Counted from the stretch's first letter, positions 27,259 to 36,371 are shown. The stretch: DNA of 64,000 nt from Paracoccaceae bacterium Fryx2 (GCA_032334235.1 JAVSGI010000005.1:1054001-1118000); one strand, 5' to 3'. The notes: a model not told the origin generated them from the sequence alone. Program-made: numbers and translations.

Positions 27259-28830
27259 TTACGACTTCTGGAACATGGCGAGCATCCGGCGCGTGACCAG
27301 AAAGCCCCCCACGATGTTGATCGTGGCGATCAGCACCGAAATTGCGGCCAGTATGACCACCAGCCAGTTGCCCGACCCGATCTGCAACAGCGCGCCCAGG
27401 ATCACGATGCCCGAGATCGCGTTGGTCACCGCCATCAGCGGCGTGTGCAGGCTGTGGCTGACATTCCAGATCACCTGGAAGCCGATGAAGCAGGCCAGCG
27501 CAAAGACGATCAGATGCGCCATGAACTCGCCCGGTGCATAGGCGCCGATCAGCCCGATCAGCGCGCCGCCCCCCACCAGCATCCCCACCTGTCCGAGGGT
27601 CTGCTTGCGGAAGACCCTGATTTCCTGCTCGCGCTTCTCGGCGGGCGTCAGTTCCTTTGCCTTTTCCTTCGGCTTGGCGGCGGCAATCGCCTTCACCTTC
27701 GGCGGCGGCGGCGGGAATGTGATCGCGCCGTCATGGGTGACCGTGGCCCCCCGGATCACGTCATCCTCCATGTTCTGGAAGACCGCGCCATCCTTCTTCG
27801 GTGTAAGATCGGTCAGCATGTGGCGAATGTTGTTGGCATAAAGCGTCGATGCCTGCGCCGCCATCCGGCTGGGGAAATCGGTATAGCCGACGATGGTCAC
27901 GCCATTGTCGCTGACCACCTTCTGGTCGGGCACCGTCAGGTCGCAGTTGCCGCCGCGTTCGGCGGCCAGATCGACCACGACCGAGCCGGGCTTCATCAGC
28001 GCCACCATGTCGGCGGTCCACAGCTTCGGCGCGGGCCTGCCGGGAATCAGCGCGGTGGTGATCACGATGTCGATCCCGGGCGCCAGCTCGCGGAACTTCG
28101 CCAGCTGCTTTTCCCGGAACTCGGGGCTGGAGGGCGCGGCATAGCCGCCGGTCGCCGCCCCGTCCTGGCTTTCCTCGAAATCGAGATAGACGAAATTCGC
28201 CCCCATGGATTCGATCTGCTCGGCCACTTCGGGCCGCACGTCGAAGGCATAGGTGATGGCGCCAAGGCTGGTCGCCGTGCCGATCGCCGCAAGACCGGCC
28301 ACCCCGGCCCCCACGACCAGCACGCGGGCCGGCGGCACCTTGCCCGCCGCCGTCACCTGCCCGGTGAAGAAGCGGCCGAAGTTCGCCCCGGCCTCGATCA
28401 CCGCGCGGTAGCCCGCGATGTTGGCCATCGACGACAGCGCATCCATCTTCTGCGCGCGGCTGATGCGGGGCACCATGTCCATCGCGATGACGGTGGCACC
28501 CTTTGCCTTGCACTGCTCCAGCAGATCCGGGTTCTGCGCGGGCCAGAAGAACGAGATCAGCGTCTGCCCCGGCCGCAGCATTTCGGCCTCGGCAGGCTCG
28601 GGGCCGCGCACCTTGACCACGACATCCGCCGCCGCGAACAGCGCCGCCGCATCGGGCACAACCTCGACCCCCGCCGCGCGGTAGGCCTCGTCCGAAAACC
28701 CGGCCTTCGCCCCCGCGCCGGATTCGACGACACAGACATGACCCAGCTTGTGCAGCAGCACGGCCGAATCCGGCGTCATGGCGACGCGCGCCTCGCCTTC
28801 GAAAATCTCTCTGGGTGCCCCGATCTTCAC
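27259..28830 (-). CDS. pntA: NAD(P) transhydrogenase subunit alpha
   Basis: PntA carries the NAD(H)-binding domain I and part of the membrane domain. The 523-residue product has [19 protein letters not shown] at the N-terminus, the Rossmann segment [17 protein letters not shown], and a Pro/Lys-rich linker (about 370-400). Four C-terminal helices follow, with [22 protein letters not shown]. It is the full-length single-chain alpha form, not split into PntAA and PntAB. The start is GTG, supported by GGGGGAGAT upstream. It is the first gene of pntAB. Confidence 0.95.
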   Translation of the reverse strand: MKIGAPREIFEGEARVAMTPDSAVLLHKLGHVCVVESGAGAKAGFSDEAYRAAGVEVVPDAAALFAAADVVVKVRGPEPAEAEMLRPGQTLISFFWPAQNPDLLEQCKAKGATVIAMDMVPRISRAQKMDALSSMANIAGYRAVIEAGANFGRFFTGQVTAAGKVPPARVLVVGAGVAGLAAIGTATSLGAITYAFDVRPEVAEQIESMGANFVYLDFEESQDGAATGGYAAPSSPEFREKQLAKFRELAPGIDIVITTALIPGRPAPKLWTADMVALMKPGSVVVDLAAERGGNCDLTVPDQKVVSDNGVTIVGYTDFPSRMAAQASTLYANNIRHMLTDLTPKKDGAVFQNMEDDVIRGATVTHDGAITFPPPPPKVKAIAAAKPKEKAKELTPAEKREQEIRVFRKQTLGQVGMLVGGGALIGLIGAYAPGEFMAHLIVFALACFIGFQVIWNVSHSLHTPLMAVTNAISGIVILGALLQIGSGNWLVVILAAISVLIATINIVGGFLVTRRMLAMFQKS

Positions 28831-28885
28831 TGTATCTCCCCCGTTTTGCGCCGCCGTCGGGCGCCCGCATCATTCAAGCCGTTTC

Positions 28886-28914
28886 CTTTAACACTGCGCA
28901 ACAATATTTCGCAA
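28886..28914 (-). promoter_or_regulatory. Weak candidate promoter of pntAB
   Basis: On the minus strand TTGCGA (28909-28914) and TTAAAG (28886-28891) are separated by 17 nt, about 56 nt before the pntA GTG. The local sequence is less GC-rich than average. Match by eye only. Confidence 0.25.
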
Positions 28915-28964
28915 GCGGCTAGCCGCCCTGCGGCAAGCTGCGCATTCCGTCCGCCGTGTCCCGG

Positions 28965-29414
28965 CTACATCCAGCGCCGCGTGCGGGCAGCCCAGGCTTC
29001 GAACTCTGCCCCGAAGGCGGCGCGCAGCCGGCTTTCCTCGGGCAGGATGAACCGCGCCTGGATGACCAGCATGAAGATCGCCAGCAAGGGCGCGGCCAGC
29101 GGCACGTCCCACCACAGGATCGCCGCCGCCAGCAGGAAGGTGTCGCCCAGATAGATCGGGTTGCGCGTCAGCCGGAACACCCCGCCGGTGACCAGCGCGC
29201 TGGGGCGCCGGTGCGGAATGACGGTGGTGCGCCGCCGCGCCATCTGCGCCGCCGCCACCACCGAAAGCCCGACCCCGATGATCGCCAGCACCGCCCCCAC
29301 GCTGCGCCCCGACGACCCGAACACTCCCCAGGGCAGCACCAGCGACGAAAGCTTGACAGCCCCCACGAAGGCCAGCAGCCAGACAGGTGGAAAATCCAGC
29401 AGTTTCTGCACCAT
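28965..29414 (-). CDS. Isoprenylcysteine carboxyl methyltransferase-like membrane protein
   Basis: The 149-residue product is a multi-helix membrane protein of the ICMT/phospholipid methyltransferase-like group. The C-terminal motif RNPIYLGDTFLLAA and a late LPEESRLRAAFGAEFEAW segment are the SAM-binding/active region of this group. The substrate in bacteria is usually unknown. The ATG at 29414 has GGGGAGAG just upstream; an ATG at 29438 is an alternative. It is divergent from kynU. Confidence 0.82.
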   Translation of the reverse strand: MVQKLLDFPPVWLLAFVGAVKLSSLVLPWGVFGSSGRSVGAVLAIIGVGLSVVAAAQMARRRTTVIPHRRPSALVTGGVFRLTRNPIYLGDTFLLAAAILWWDVPLAAPLLAIFMLVIQARFILPEESRLRAAFGAEFEAWAARTRRWM

Positions 29415-29600
29415 TCTCTCCCCGCCCGCTTCGGTCATCGCTCGCAGATAGTCACGCAGCCCCCCGTCTTGGCAATGCCATTCCGGGGGCGCGACACCAA
29501 ATCGCGCCCCGATAAGGTTCAAGCTTGAAATACCTGCCAGTTGCCGCTTGAATGCGCGCCGTTCCGGGTGCAGCCTGCCCCGAAAGAATGGGAGCCCCCG

Positions 29601-30797
29601 ATGACCACCGACTTCACCGCCACCCGCGCGCTGTTCGACCTGCCCGAAGGCGTGATCTACCTTGACGGCAACTCGCTCGGCCCGATGCCGAAGGCCGCCG
29701 CCGCCCGCGTGGCGCGCACCATAACCGACGAATGGGGCAAGCTGCTGATCACCGGCTGGAACAAGGCCGGCTGGATGGACCAGCCCGCCCGCATCGGCGA
29801 CCGCGTGGCGCGGCTGATCGGGGCCGATGCGGGCACCGTGGTGATGGGCGACACGCTGTCGATCAAGGTCTATCAGGCGCTGGCCTCGGCGCTCGACCTG
29901 CGCCCCGACCGCCGGGTGATCCTGTCCGATACCGGCAACTTCCCCTCCGACCTCTACATGGCCGAAGGGCTGGTGAGAACACTGGGCCCCGGCTACGCGC
30001 TGAAAACCGTGGCGCCCGGGGATGTCGAGGCCGCCATAGACGAAAGCGTCGCCGCGATCCTGATCACCGAAGTCGATTACCGCACCGGCCGTCGGCACGA
30101 CATGGCGGCACTGACCGCGCGCGCCCATGCGGCGGGGGCGCTGGCAATCTGGGATCTGGCCCATTCTGCCGGGGCGTTGCCGGTCGAACTGGCCCGCGAC
30201 GGCGCCGACTTCGCGGTGGGCTGCACCTACAAGTACCTCAACTCCGGCCCCGGCGGCCCGGCCTTCATCTACGTCGCCCCGCGACACGCCGAAACCGCCC
30301 GCCCGGCACTGTCGGGCTGGCTCGGCCACGAGCAGCCCTTCGCCTTCGACCTCGGCTACCGCCCCGGCCGGGGGATCGAGCGGATGCGAGTCGGCACCCC
30401 GCCGGTGCTGCAACTCGCCGCCCTCGACGCCGCGCTCGATGTCTGGGATATCGCCAGCATCGCGGACGTGCGCGCCCAGTCCTTGCGCCTGACCGACCAG
30501 TTCATCGCCGGGGTCGAGGCCGCCTGCCCCGGCCTGACCCTTGCCACCCCGCGCGACCATGCTACACGCGGCAGCCAGGTCAGCTTCCGCCACCCCGAAG
30601 GCTACGCCATCATGCAGGCGCTGATCGCGCGCGGCCTGATCGGCGACTTCCGCGCCCCCGACATCCTTCGCTTCGGCTTCACCCCGCTCTATATCGGCGA
30701 GGACGAGGTTGCCCGCGCCATCGCCATCCTTGCCGAGGTGATGCACCATGACCTGTGGGACCGCCCCGAATACCGCACCCGCGCCCGCGTGACCTGA
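29601..30797 (+). CDS. kynU: Kynureninase
   Basis: Kynureninase cleaves kynurenine to anthranilate and alanine with PLP. The 398-residue product has YLDGNSLGPMPKAA near the N-terminus, the cofactor aspartate in IWDLAHSAGALPVEL, the PLP lysine in GCTYKYLNSGPGGPAF, and GWLGHEQPFAFD, all characteristic. The ATG at 29601 follows a GGGAG. With kynA at 32392 it supports tryptophan degradation to anthranilate. The formamidase (kynB) step is not encoded in this window. Confidence 0.95.
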   Translation: MTTDFTATRALFDLPEGVIYLDGNSLGPMPKAAAARVARTITDEWGKLLITGWNKAGWMDQPARIGDRVARLIGADAGTVVMGDTLSIKVYQALASALDLRPDRRVILSDTGNFPSDLYMAEGLVRTLGPGYALKTVAPGDVEAAIDESVAAILITEVDYRTGRRHDMAALTARAHAAGALAIWDLAHSAGALPVELARDGADFAVGCTYKYLNSGPGGPAFIYVAPRHAETARPALSGWLGHEQPFAFDLGYRPGRGIERMRVGTPPVLQLAALDAALDVWDIASIADVRAQSLRLTDQFIAGVEAACPGLTLATPRDHATRGSQVSFRHPEGYAIMQALIARGLIGDFRAPDILRFGFTPLYIGEDEVARAIAILAEVMHHDLWDRPEYRTRARVT

Positions 30798-30799
30798 CC

Positions 30800-30860
30800 C
30801 CGGGGTTTCACCTTGCCCAAATATCCCCGCCGGAGGCATCCGGCCCCCCGGGGCCGCAGC
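30800..30860 (-). repeat. Degenerate member of the GGATATTT intergenic repeat family
   Basis: On the minus strand a GC-rich stretch runs into CCGGCGGGGATATTTGGGCA near 30818-30837. It resembles the tail of the hairpin repeats at 14538 and 22317, but the TGTCT hairpin is not preserved. It lies just after kynU. Confidence 0.4.
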
Positions 30861-30955
30861 CCGCCCTGCGGCGTTGCGGCCCCGTCCACCCGCGCGAACC
30901 GGCTGGGCTTCCCCGGCAAAACCCGCCAGAACCGCCCCGAACCGCAGGCGATCCG

Positions 30956-32164
30956 ATGCCCAGACTTCTGCCCATCTCCGACCTCTGGCTTGCCCCGCAC
31001 CGGCCCTTGTTCCTTGCGGCGGCGCTGTGGTCGGTGGCCGCGCTGGCATGGTGGCAGTGGGGGGCGCTGGCGGGCCTCGCCAGCCCGACCCTTGGCACCA
31101 CGACGCTCTGGCACGCGCACGAGATGCTGCTGGGCTTCGGCGGCGCGTCGATGGCAGCCTATTTCCTCACGGCCGTTTCAAGCTGGACCGGGCGGCCCGC
31201 GATCACCGGACGCACGTTGCAGGCGGTGGTGGCGCTGTGGCTGCTGGCGCGGCTGGCGATGGCCTTTGCCGACCACCTGCCGACGCCTGTGCTGCTGGCG
31301 CCGGGACTTGGGTATTTCGGCCTGGTGGCCGGGCTGCTGGCGCGCGAGATCGTCGCCACCCGCGCCTGGGGCAAGCTCGGCTTCCCGGCGGCGGTGGCGG
31401 CGCTGGGGGTCGGCGACGCGCTGTTCCTGCTCTCTACCCGCGGCTTGGAGGGGCTTGATACCGCCACCCTGACGCGGGGCCTCGTGATGTTCTTCGTCAT
31501 CAAGGTGTCGATCATCGGCGGCAAGATGCTGCCCGCCTTCACCGGCAACTGGCTGCGCAGCATCGGGTCCGACGCCGCCCCGCGCGAAAACCTCATGGCC
31601 GACCGGCTTGGTCTGGCGCTGCTGTTCACCGCCCTTGCCCTGACGCTGGCCGGGGCGGAAGCGCCCAGTGCGCTGGCGCTGATCGCGGCGGGGGCGGCGC
31701 AGCTGTGGCGGCTGGCGGGCTGGCAAAGCCGTGCGGGCTTGCGCAACCCGCTGCTGGCGATGCTGCACCTGACCTTCCTGTGGCTGCCCGTCGGCCTTGT
31801 GCTGACCGGCCTTGCCCGCCTGCTGCCCGACCTGATGCGCGAGGCCGATGCGCTGCACGCCCTGACCATGGGGGCGATGGGCGGGATGATCCTGTCGATC
31901 GCCGCCCGCGCCGCCGCCCGCCGCACCGAGGGCGCGTTGCAGGCGGGCCCCCTGCTGATCGCCGCCTATGCGCTGATCTGGGCTGCCACGGTCCTGCGCC
32001 TCGCCACCCTGCCCGCCGCGAGCCTTGCCCCGGCGCTGGTGCCCGACCTGACCGACGGAGCGGCGCTGGCGTGGGTCACGGGCTGGGGGCTGTTCGTGCT
32101 GGCCTTCCTGCCCACCCTGCGCGGCGCGGTGCAGCGCCCGGTGTTCAGCGGACCCCGCGCCTGA
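30956..32164 (+). CDS. NnrS family heme/copper membrane protein
   Basis: NnrS proteins are 12-helix membrane proteins linked to nitric oxide stress and denitrification. The 402-residue product is almost entirely hydrophobic. It shows HAHEMLLGFGGASMAAYFLTA, GGKMLPAFTGNWLR and ALHALTMGAMGGMILSIAARA, whose histidines are the likely metal/heme ligands of the family. The ATG at 30956 is chosen because the longer frame upstream is Pro/Arg-rich and unlike the family. It lies between kynU and kynA on the same strand; no other denitrification gene is present. Confidence 0.9.
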   Translation: MPRLLPISDLWLAPHRPLFLAAALWSVAALAWWQWGALAGLASPTLGTTTLWHAHEMLLGFGGASMAAYFLTAVSSWTGRPAITGRTLQAVVALWLLARLAMAFADHLPTPVLLAPGLGYFGLVAGLLAREIVATRAWGKLGFPAAVAALGVGDALFLLSTRGLEGLDTATLTRGLVMFFVIKVSIIGGKMLPAFTGNWLRSIGSDAAPRENLMADRLGLALLFTALALTLAGAEAPSALALIAAGAAQLWRLAGWQSRAGLRNPLLAMLHLTFLWLPVGLVLTGLARLLPDLMREADALHALTMGAMGGMILSIAARAAARRTEGALQAGPLLIAAYALIWAATVLRLATLPAASLAPALVPDLTDGAALAWVTGWGLFVLAFLPTLRGAVQRPVFSGPRA

Positions 32165-32226
32165 CCAGCGCGCTGGACAGAATGCCGCAGGCATCCTATC
32201 ACCAGAGAACCGACAGAAAGGCCGCC

Positions 32227-32346
32227 ATGCCACGTCCCGCCGCCAACGCCTTGCCGCTCTGCCGCCCCTCGGGCTGGATCAGCCTGTGGCGCAAGCTGGC
32301 GCAAGGCGCGGTCAGGAACGCAAGACCCGCCCCGCAGTCCGCCTGA
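32227..32346 (+). CDS. Possible 39-residue leader peptide with two Trp codons upstream of kynA
   Basis: A short ORF starts with ATG at 32227, preceded by AGAAAGG, and ends 45 nt before kynA. It encodes 39 residues with Trp-17 and Trp-21 in GWISLW. A 7-bp hairpin (32350-32366) starts 3 nt after its stop. No family is recognised, and the ORF could be chance in GC-rich DNA. The placement of tandem Trp codons before a tryptophan-degrading gene is why it is listed. Confidence 0.35.
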   Translation: MPRPAANALPLCRPSGWISLWRKLAQGAVRNARPAPQSA

Positions 32347-32349
32347 ACC

Positions 32350-32366
32350 CCTCCGCCCGGCGGAGG
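32350..32366 (+). promoter_or_regulatory. Hairpin between the Trp-containing short ORF and kynA
   Basis: A perfect stem CCTCCGC/GCGGAGG with loop CCG lies 25 nt before the kynA ATG. No U-run follows. It may be a terminator or anti-Shine-Dalgarno structure, or simply incidental. Confidence 0.35.
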
Positions 32367-32391
32367 CCCTGCCCGCTGACGGAGCACACCC

Positions 32392-33240
32392 ATGACCACA
32401 CCCCCGCGCTGCCCGATGAACCCCGCCGATGACGGCGCCGAAATGTCGTTCGACGGCCGCATGTCCTACGGCGACTACCTGCACATCGACCGGATCCTGA
32501 CCGCCCAGCACCTGCTGACCGGCGCGCATGACGAGATGCTGTTCATCATCCAGCACCAGACTTCAGAGCTGTGGATGCGCCTCGCGCTGCACGAGCTTGA
32601 CGCCGCCCGCCGCGCCATCGCCGCAGGCGAGGCCCGCGCCGCCTTCAAGATGCTGGCCCGGATCGCGCGCATCTTCGAGCAGCTCAATTCCGCCTGGGAC
32701 GTGCTGCGCACCATGACACCGTCGGAATATACCCATTTCCGCGACGGGCTGGGGCAGTCGTCGGGCTTCCAGTCCTGGCAATACCGGCTGATCGAATATG
32801 CCGTGGGCAACCGCAACGCCGCGATGCTGCGCCCCCACGCCCACCGCCCCGACATCCTGGCCCGCCTGCAGGCCGAACTTGCCCGCCCCTCGCTTTACGA
32901 CGAGGCGCTGCGCCACCTGTCGCGCATCGGTCTGCCGGTGCCGCAGGATGTGCTGACCCGCGACCTCGCGCGGCCCTGGGTGGCGCACGCGGGCGTGCAG
33001 GCGGTGTGGGAAACCGTGTACCGCGACCCCGAGGCACACTGGGAAGCCTATGAACTGGCCGAGAAACTGGTGGATTTCGAAGATTATTTCCGCCGCTGGC
33101 GCTTCAACCACGTGACCACGGTCGAACGGGTGATCGGCTTCAAGCGCGGCACCGGCGGCACGTCGGGCGTGCAATATCTGCGCCGGATGCTGGAGGTCGA
33201 GCTTTTCCCCGAACTTTGGCACCTGCGCACGACATTGTGA
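32392..33240 (+). CDS. kynA: Tryptophan 2,3-dioxygenase
   Basis: This heme enzyme opens the indole ring of tryptophan to N-formylkynurenine, the first step of the kynurenine pathway. The 282-residue product has [42 protein letters not shown] and the proximal-heme histidine segment [20 protein letters not shown] near the C-terminus. Its length fits the bacterial family. The ATG at 32392 is used; an inner ATG is also present. It lies downstream of nnrS with 227 nt between. Confidence 0.97.
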   Translation: MTTPPRCPMNPADDGAEMSFDGRMSYGDYLHIDRILTAQHLLTGAHDEMLFIIQHQTSELWMRLALHELDAARRAIAAGEARAAFKMLARIARIFEQLNSAWDVLRTMTPSEYTHFRDGLGQSSGFQSWQYRLIEYAVGNRNAAMLRPHAHRPDILARLQAELARPSLYDEALRHLSRIGLPVPQDVLTRDLARPWVAHAGVQAVWETVYRDPEAHWEAYELAEKLVDFEDYFRRWRFNHVTTVERVIGFKRGTGGTSGVQYLRRMLEVELFPELWHLRTTL

Positions 33241-33334
33241 CCCTTTGACGCGGGCACATGGCTCCAGTATCGATTAGGGGAGGCAACAGAATCCGGGCCG
33301 CGTGGGCTGGCCCGGCAGGTCAGGGAATTTGCGG

Positions 33335-34210
33335 ATGCGGCGTATTGGCATGAATATCTTTGTGGCGGCGGGCATTGCCGCGATGCTGGGGGGCTGCGTG
33401 CCCGACCCGGCGCTGGTCGAGGCGGGGCTGGTCCAGCCGCCGCCGCCGCAGACCTTCACCGACCCCTATGTGGCGACCAAGGACGGCAGCTTCACCGTGC
33501 CCGCCGTGCCGGTGGAAAAGGTGCCGCCGCAGTTCCAGCGCCAGACGATCTATTTCCCGACCGAGGAAGCCCCCGGCACGGTGATCATCAACCCAGGCCA
33601 GCGCGTGCTGCATCTGGTGACCGGCCCCAACCAGGCGATCCGCTACGGCATTTCCGTCGGGCGCGCCGGGTTCGAATGGTCGGGCGAGGCACTGATCACC
33701 GACCGCAAGCACTGGCCGACCTGGACACCGCCGAAAGAGATGATCGAACGCGACCCCAAACTGGCGAAATGGGAAAAGGGCCAGCCGGGCGGGCCGACCA
33801 ACCCGCTGGGCGCGCGGGCGCTTTACCTGACGACCAACGGCGTCGATTACGGCTACCGCATCCACGGCACGCCGGACTGGCAGTCGATCGGGCGCAGCGC
33901 CTCGTCGGGCTGCATCCGCATGATCAACCAGGACGTGATGGACCTGTATCAGCGCGTGCCGAACGGGGCCAAGGTGGTGGTGCTGAATGCCGACGGCACC
34001 GCGCCATCGGGCCTGAAGCTGCCGCCGCCCGCGCCGAAGAAGGTGGCCAAGGCCCCCGCCCCGGTGGTGACCCCGGCGGCCGCGCCGGTCGAAACCCCGG
34101 CCCTGCCGGAAGCCGCACCCGCCGCTGCCCCCGCCACCACGCCGCCGAACGGGATGCCGCTGTTCGTGCCCGCCCCGCTGCCGCTGGTGCCCCCGGCGCT
34201 GCAACTCTGA
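33335..34210 (+). CDS. L,D-transpeptidase (YkuD domain) lipoprotein
   Basis: L,D-transpeptidases cross-link peptidoglycan or attach proteins to it using a catalytic cysteine. The 291-residue product has a lipoprotein signal ending LGGC (Cys-21), then the YkuD domain with YRIHGTPDWQSIG and the catalytic SASSGCIRM. A Pro/Ala-rich tail of about 60 residues ends the protein. ATGs at 33302, 33335 and 33350 are in frame; 33335 gives a basic n-region directly before the signal helix. A convergent hairpin (34218-34241) follows. Confidence 0.9.
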   Translation: MRRIGMNIFVAAGIAAMLGGCVPDPALVEAGLVQPPPPQTFTDPYVATKDGSFTVPAVPVEKVPPQFQRQTIYFPTEEAPGTVIINPGQRVLHLVTGPNQAIRYGISVGRAGFEWSGEALITDRKHWPTWTPPKEMIERDPKLAKWEKGQPGGPTNPLGARALYLTTNGVDYGYRIHGTPDWQSIGRSASSGCIRMINQDVMDLYQRVPNGAKVVVLNADGTAPSGLKLPPPAPKKVAKAPAPVVTPAAAPVETPALPEAAPAAAPATTPPNGMPLFVPAPLPLVPPALQL

Positions 34211-34217
34211 GGCGACA

Positions 34218-34241
34218 CCCCGGGCCGCCTTGCGCCCGGGG
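34218..34241. terminator. Bidirectional terminator-like hairpin
   Basis: A perfect 8-bp stem CCCCGGGC/GCCCGGGG with an 8-nt loop lies between two converging stop codons (34210 and 34244). It can serve both strands, although it lacks a U-run. Confidence 0.5.
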
Positions 34242-34243
34242 CC

Positions 34244-34927
34244 CTACCCCAGCCAGCGCGGGTAGTCGCTGACCAGCAGGTGCAGCGGCGGCTCGTCCTC
34301 CTCGATCTCGGCAAATCGCCCGATCGGATCGCGGAAGATGTTGTCGGTGACATCGTCGTTCACGGTCGAGACCTCGCCGATCAGCACGTCGCCGCCCTCG
34401 CCCCAGAAGGCGTGCCAGTCGCCAGGCATCAGCGTGACGCTTTCGCCCGGTGCCAGCCGCAGCACCTCGCCCGGCGCGAACGCCCGCGCGATGCCGTCGC
34501 AGCGCACCATGCCCCCCGCCCCCGCATCGAACGCCCCCGCCGCATCCGACCCGAACAGCTCGACACACAGCGTGGCGCCGCCGCGGTTGATGATGTCTTC
34601 GGCCTTGATCACATGGGTGTGCATCGGCGAAAGCTGATCCTGCCGCGAAATCAGCAGCTTCTCGGCATAGCACATGCCACCGCCGCGCCGCAGGTCGGCA
34701 AGGTCGCCGTTGCGCAGGGTGAAGAGGAACAGCCCCAGCTCGTCGAACCGCCCCTGCCCGTAGTCGGTGATGTCCCACCCCATGCGGGCATCGACGATCC
34801 GCCCGGCATCGCGGCGTGCTGCAAAGGCTTCCGGCGCCCAGTAGGCAAACGGCGGCAGCACGAAGCCGAACGAGCGGATGAATGCGTCCGCCTCTGCCAT
34901 GATCCGGTTGATACGACTGCGCTGCAT
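34244..34927 (-). CDS. D-lyxose isomerase-like cupin protein
   Basis: The family interconverts D-lyxose/D-xylulose or D-mannose/D-fructose using a metal ion in a cupin fold. The 227-residue product has the metal-binding core SPMHTHVIKAEDIINRGG and a later GDWHAFWGEGG, with the conserved segment WDITDYGQGRF. The ATG at 34927 is preferred; in-frame ATGs at 34942 and 34981 are weaker. It follows the class I amidotransferase gene by about 57 nt on the same strand. No sugar transporter is adjacent, so substrate and pathway are unknown. Confidence 0.8.
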   Translation of the reverse strand: MQRSRINRIMAEADAFIRSFGFVLPPFAYWAPEAFAARRDAGRIVDARMGWDITDYGQGRFDELGLFLFTLRNGDLADLRRGGGMCYAEKLLISRQDQLSPMHTHVIKAEDIINRGGATLCVELFGSDAAGAFDAGAGGMVRCDGIARAFAPGEVLRLAPGESVTLMPGDWHAFWGEGGDVLIGEVSTVNDDVTDNIFRDPIGRFAEIEEDEPPLHLLVSDYPRWLG

Positions 34928-34984
34928 CCCCGCCCCCTGCATCCCGGGGCCAAGCTTTGCCCGGCACCCGGCAAAACGCAAGGC

Positions 34985-35773
34985 TCAGGCGGTCAGCCGC
35001 ACCGGGGTGTCGCCCGCCGCAAAGGCCGCCACCGCCCGCCCGAAGGCGGCGAACAGCGGCCGCGACACCGGGTCGTTGCAGGCGTTCCATTCCGGGTGCC
35101 ACTGCACCGACAGGGTAAAGCCCGGCGCATCCGCGACATAGATCGCCTCGGGCGTGCCATCGGGGGCCACGCCGTCGATCACCACGCCCTTGCCGGGCCG
35201 GTTGATGCCCTGCCCGTGCAGCGTGTTGGTCATCACCTCTTCCGCTCCCAGCATCCGGTGGAACGGCCCGCCGGTGGAAAACCGCACCTTGTGGCGCAGC
35301 GCGAACTTTTCCTCGATCGAGCCATCGGGCGGCATCCGGTGGTTCATCCGCCCCGGCAGGTCGCGGATCTCGGGGAACAGGGTGCCGCCCAGCGCGACGT
35401 TCACCTCCTGAAAGCCGCGGCAGATGCCGAGGAAGGGCTGCCCGCGCTCGACGCATGCCCGCACCAGCGGCAGGGTGATCGCGTCGCGGCAACGGTCGAA
35501 GGCGCCATGGGCCGGCGTTTCATCCTCGCCGTATTCCGAAGGGTGAACATTCGGTCGGCCGCCGGTCAGCAGGAAACCGTCGCACAGGTCGAGCAGTTCA
35601 TCCACCGTGACGAAACGCGGATCGGTCGGGATGATCAGCGGCAGGCAGCCCGCAACCTGCGACACCGCTTCGGAATTCATCGTGCCCCCGGCGTGGACCG
35701 GATAACTCTGCTCCAGCAGGTTCATGTTTCCGATGATGCCGACAACGGGGCGGCGGCTGGACGGGCGGGGCAT
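34985..35773 (-). CDS. Gamma-glutamyl-gamma-aminobutyrate hydrolase family protein (peptidase C26)
   Basis: PuuD-type class I amidotransferase-like hydrolases split gamma-glutamyl amides. The 262-residue product has the nucleophile elbow FLGICRGFQEVNVALGG with the catalytic cysteine, and the His-Glu pair in VQWHPEWN. LLTGGRPNVHPSEYGE is a family segment. ATGs at 35773 and 35800 are both possible; the former gives the usual start RPVVGIIGN. No other putrescine or GABA genes are nearby, so the substrate is open. Confidence 0.85.
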   Translation of the reverse strand: MPRPSSRRPVVGIIGNMNLLEQSYPVHAGGTMNSEAVSQVAGCLPLIIPTDPRFVTVDELLDLCDGFLLTGGRPNVHPSEYGEDETPAHGAFDRCRDAITLPLVRACVERGQPFLGICRGFQEVNVALGGTLFPEIRDLPGRMNHRMPPDGSIEEKFALRHKVRFSTGGPFHRMLGAEEVMTNTLHGQGINRPGKGVVIDGVAPDGTPEAIYVADAPGFTLSVQWHPEWNACNDPVSRPLFAAFGRAVAAFAAGDTPVRLTA

Positions 35774-35956
35774 GGCTTGTCCGGAAAATGTTACGCGCAT
35801 GTCACATGATAGGGCGTCGCGGGCCGGTGGAGAAGGGGCCATGGCACGGTTCCGGCCGCGAATGCCCGTCATTCGGGCAGGGGGCGCCGCCGCCCTGGGC
35901 GGCTGCCCGCCGATTGGGCATCACGCAGGCCGGCCACGGATCACCCGGACGTGACT

Positions 35957-35987
35957 TGCCTTCCCGCAACGGGAAGCCTGCATCGTG
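35957..35987 (+). promoter_or_regulatory. MerR/CueR-type operator-promoter upstream of the DUF305 gene
   Basis: CTTCCCG-CAA-CGGGAAG (35961-35977) is a perfect inverted repeat that closely resembles the CueR box (CCTTCC...GGAAGG). It sits just inside a -35-like TTGCCT (35957-35962), with a weak -10-like CATCGT about 19 nt later. The long spacer with the operator inside it is the layout of MerR-family copper promoters. No cueR gene is in the window. Confidence 0.5.
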
Positions 35988-36011
35988 CGACCTCAACAGT
36001 TGGAGACCGCC

Positions 36012-36371
36012 ATGACCCGCCTGACCGCCCTGGCGCTTGCCCTTGCCGCAAGCCTTGCCGCCCCGCTGACCGCCCAGACCATGGACCATTCCGGCCACGC
36101 CATGACCGGCAAGGAAAGCCCCGCCACGCTGGCCTTCATGGAAGCCAACGCCAGGATGCACGCCGCCATGACCCTGCCCTACACCGGCAACCCGGATGCC
36201 GATTTCATCCGGGGCATGATTCCGCACCATCAGGGCGCGGTCGAGATGGCGCAGATCGTGCTTGACCATGGCACCGACCCCGAGGTGCGCAAACTGGCCG
36301 AGGCCGTCCTCGCCGCCCAGACCAGCGAAATCGCCTGGATGACCGACTGGCTGGCCCGAAACGCACCCTAG
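36012..36371 (+). CDS. DUF305 (CopM-like) periplasmic protein
   Basis: The 119-residue product has a signal peptide (cleavage near LTAQT) and a DUF305 domain with DADFIRGMIPHHQGAVEMAQ, followed by VRKLAEAVLAAQTSEIAWM. The Met/His-rich start of the mature form (MDHSGHAM) and the MIPHHQ motif are typical of the family, some members of which bind copper in the periplasm. The ATG at 36012 follows GGAGA; the in-frame start at 35985 would precede the signal. A CueR-like operator lies just upstream. Confidence 0.88.
   Translation: MTRLTALALALAASLAAPLTAQTMDHSGHAMTGKESPATLAFMEANARMHAAMTLPYTGNPDADFIRGMIPHHQGAVEMAQIVLDHGTDPEVRKLAEAVLAAQTSEIAWMTDWLARNAP

Noticed and set aside
25693-29154. 1153-residue plus-strand open frame opposite pntAB
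   Set aside because: It is a shadow frame rich in His, Arg and Asp with no domain; the minus strand encodes unmistakable PntA and PntB.
29439-31049. Minus-strand open frame extending upstream from the ICMT-like gene across kynU
   Set aside because: The portion antisense to kynU has no motif and lies opposite a well-supported gene. Only the last 149 residues (start 29414) form a real protein.
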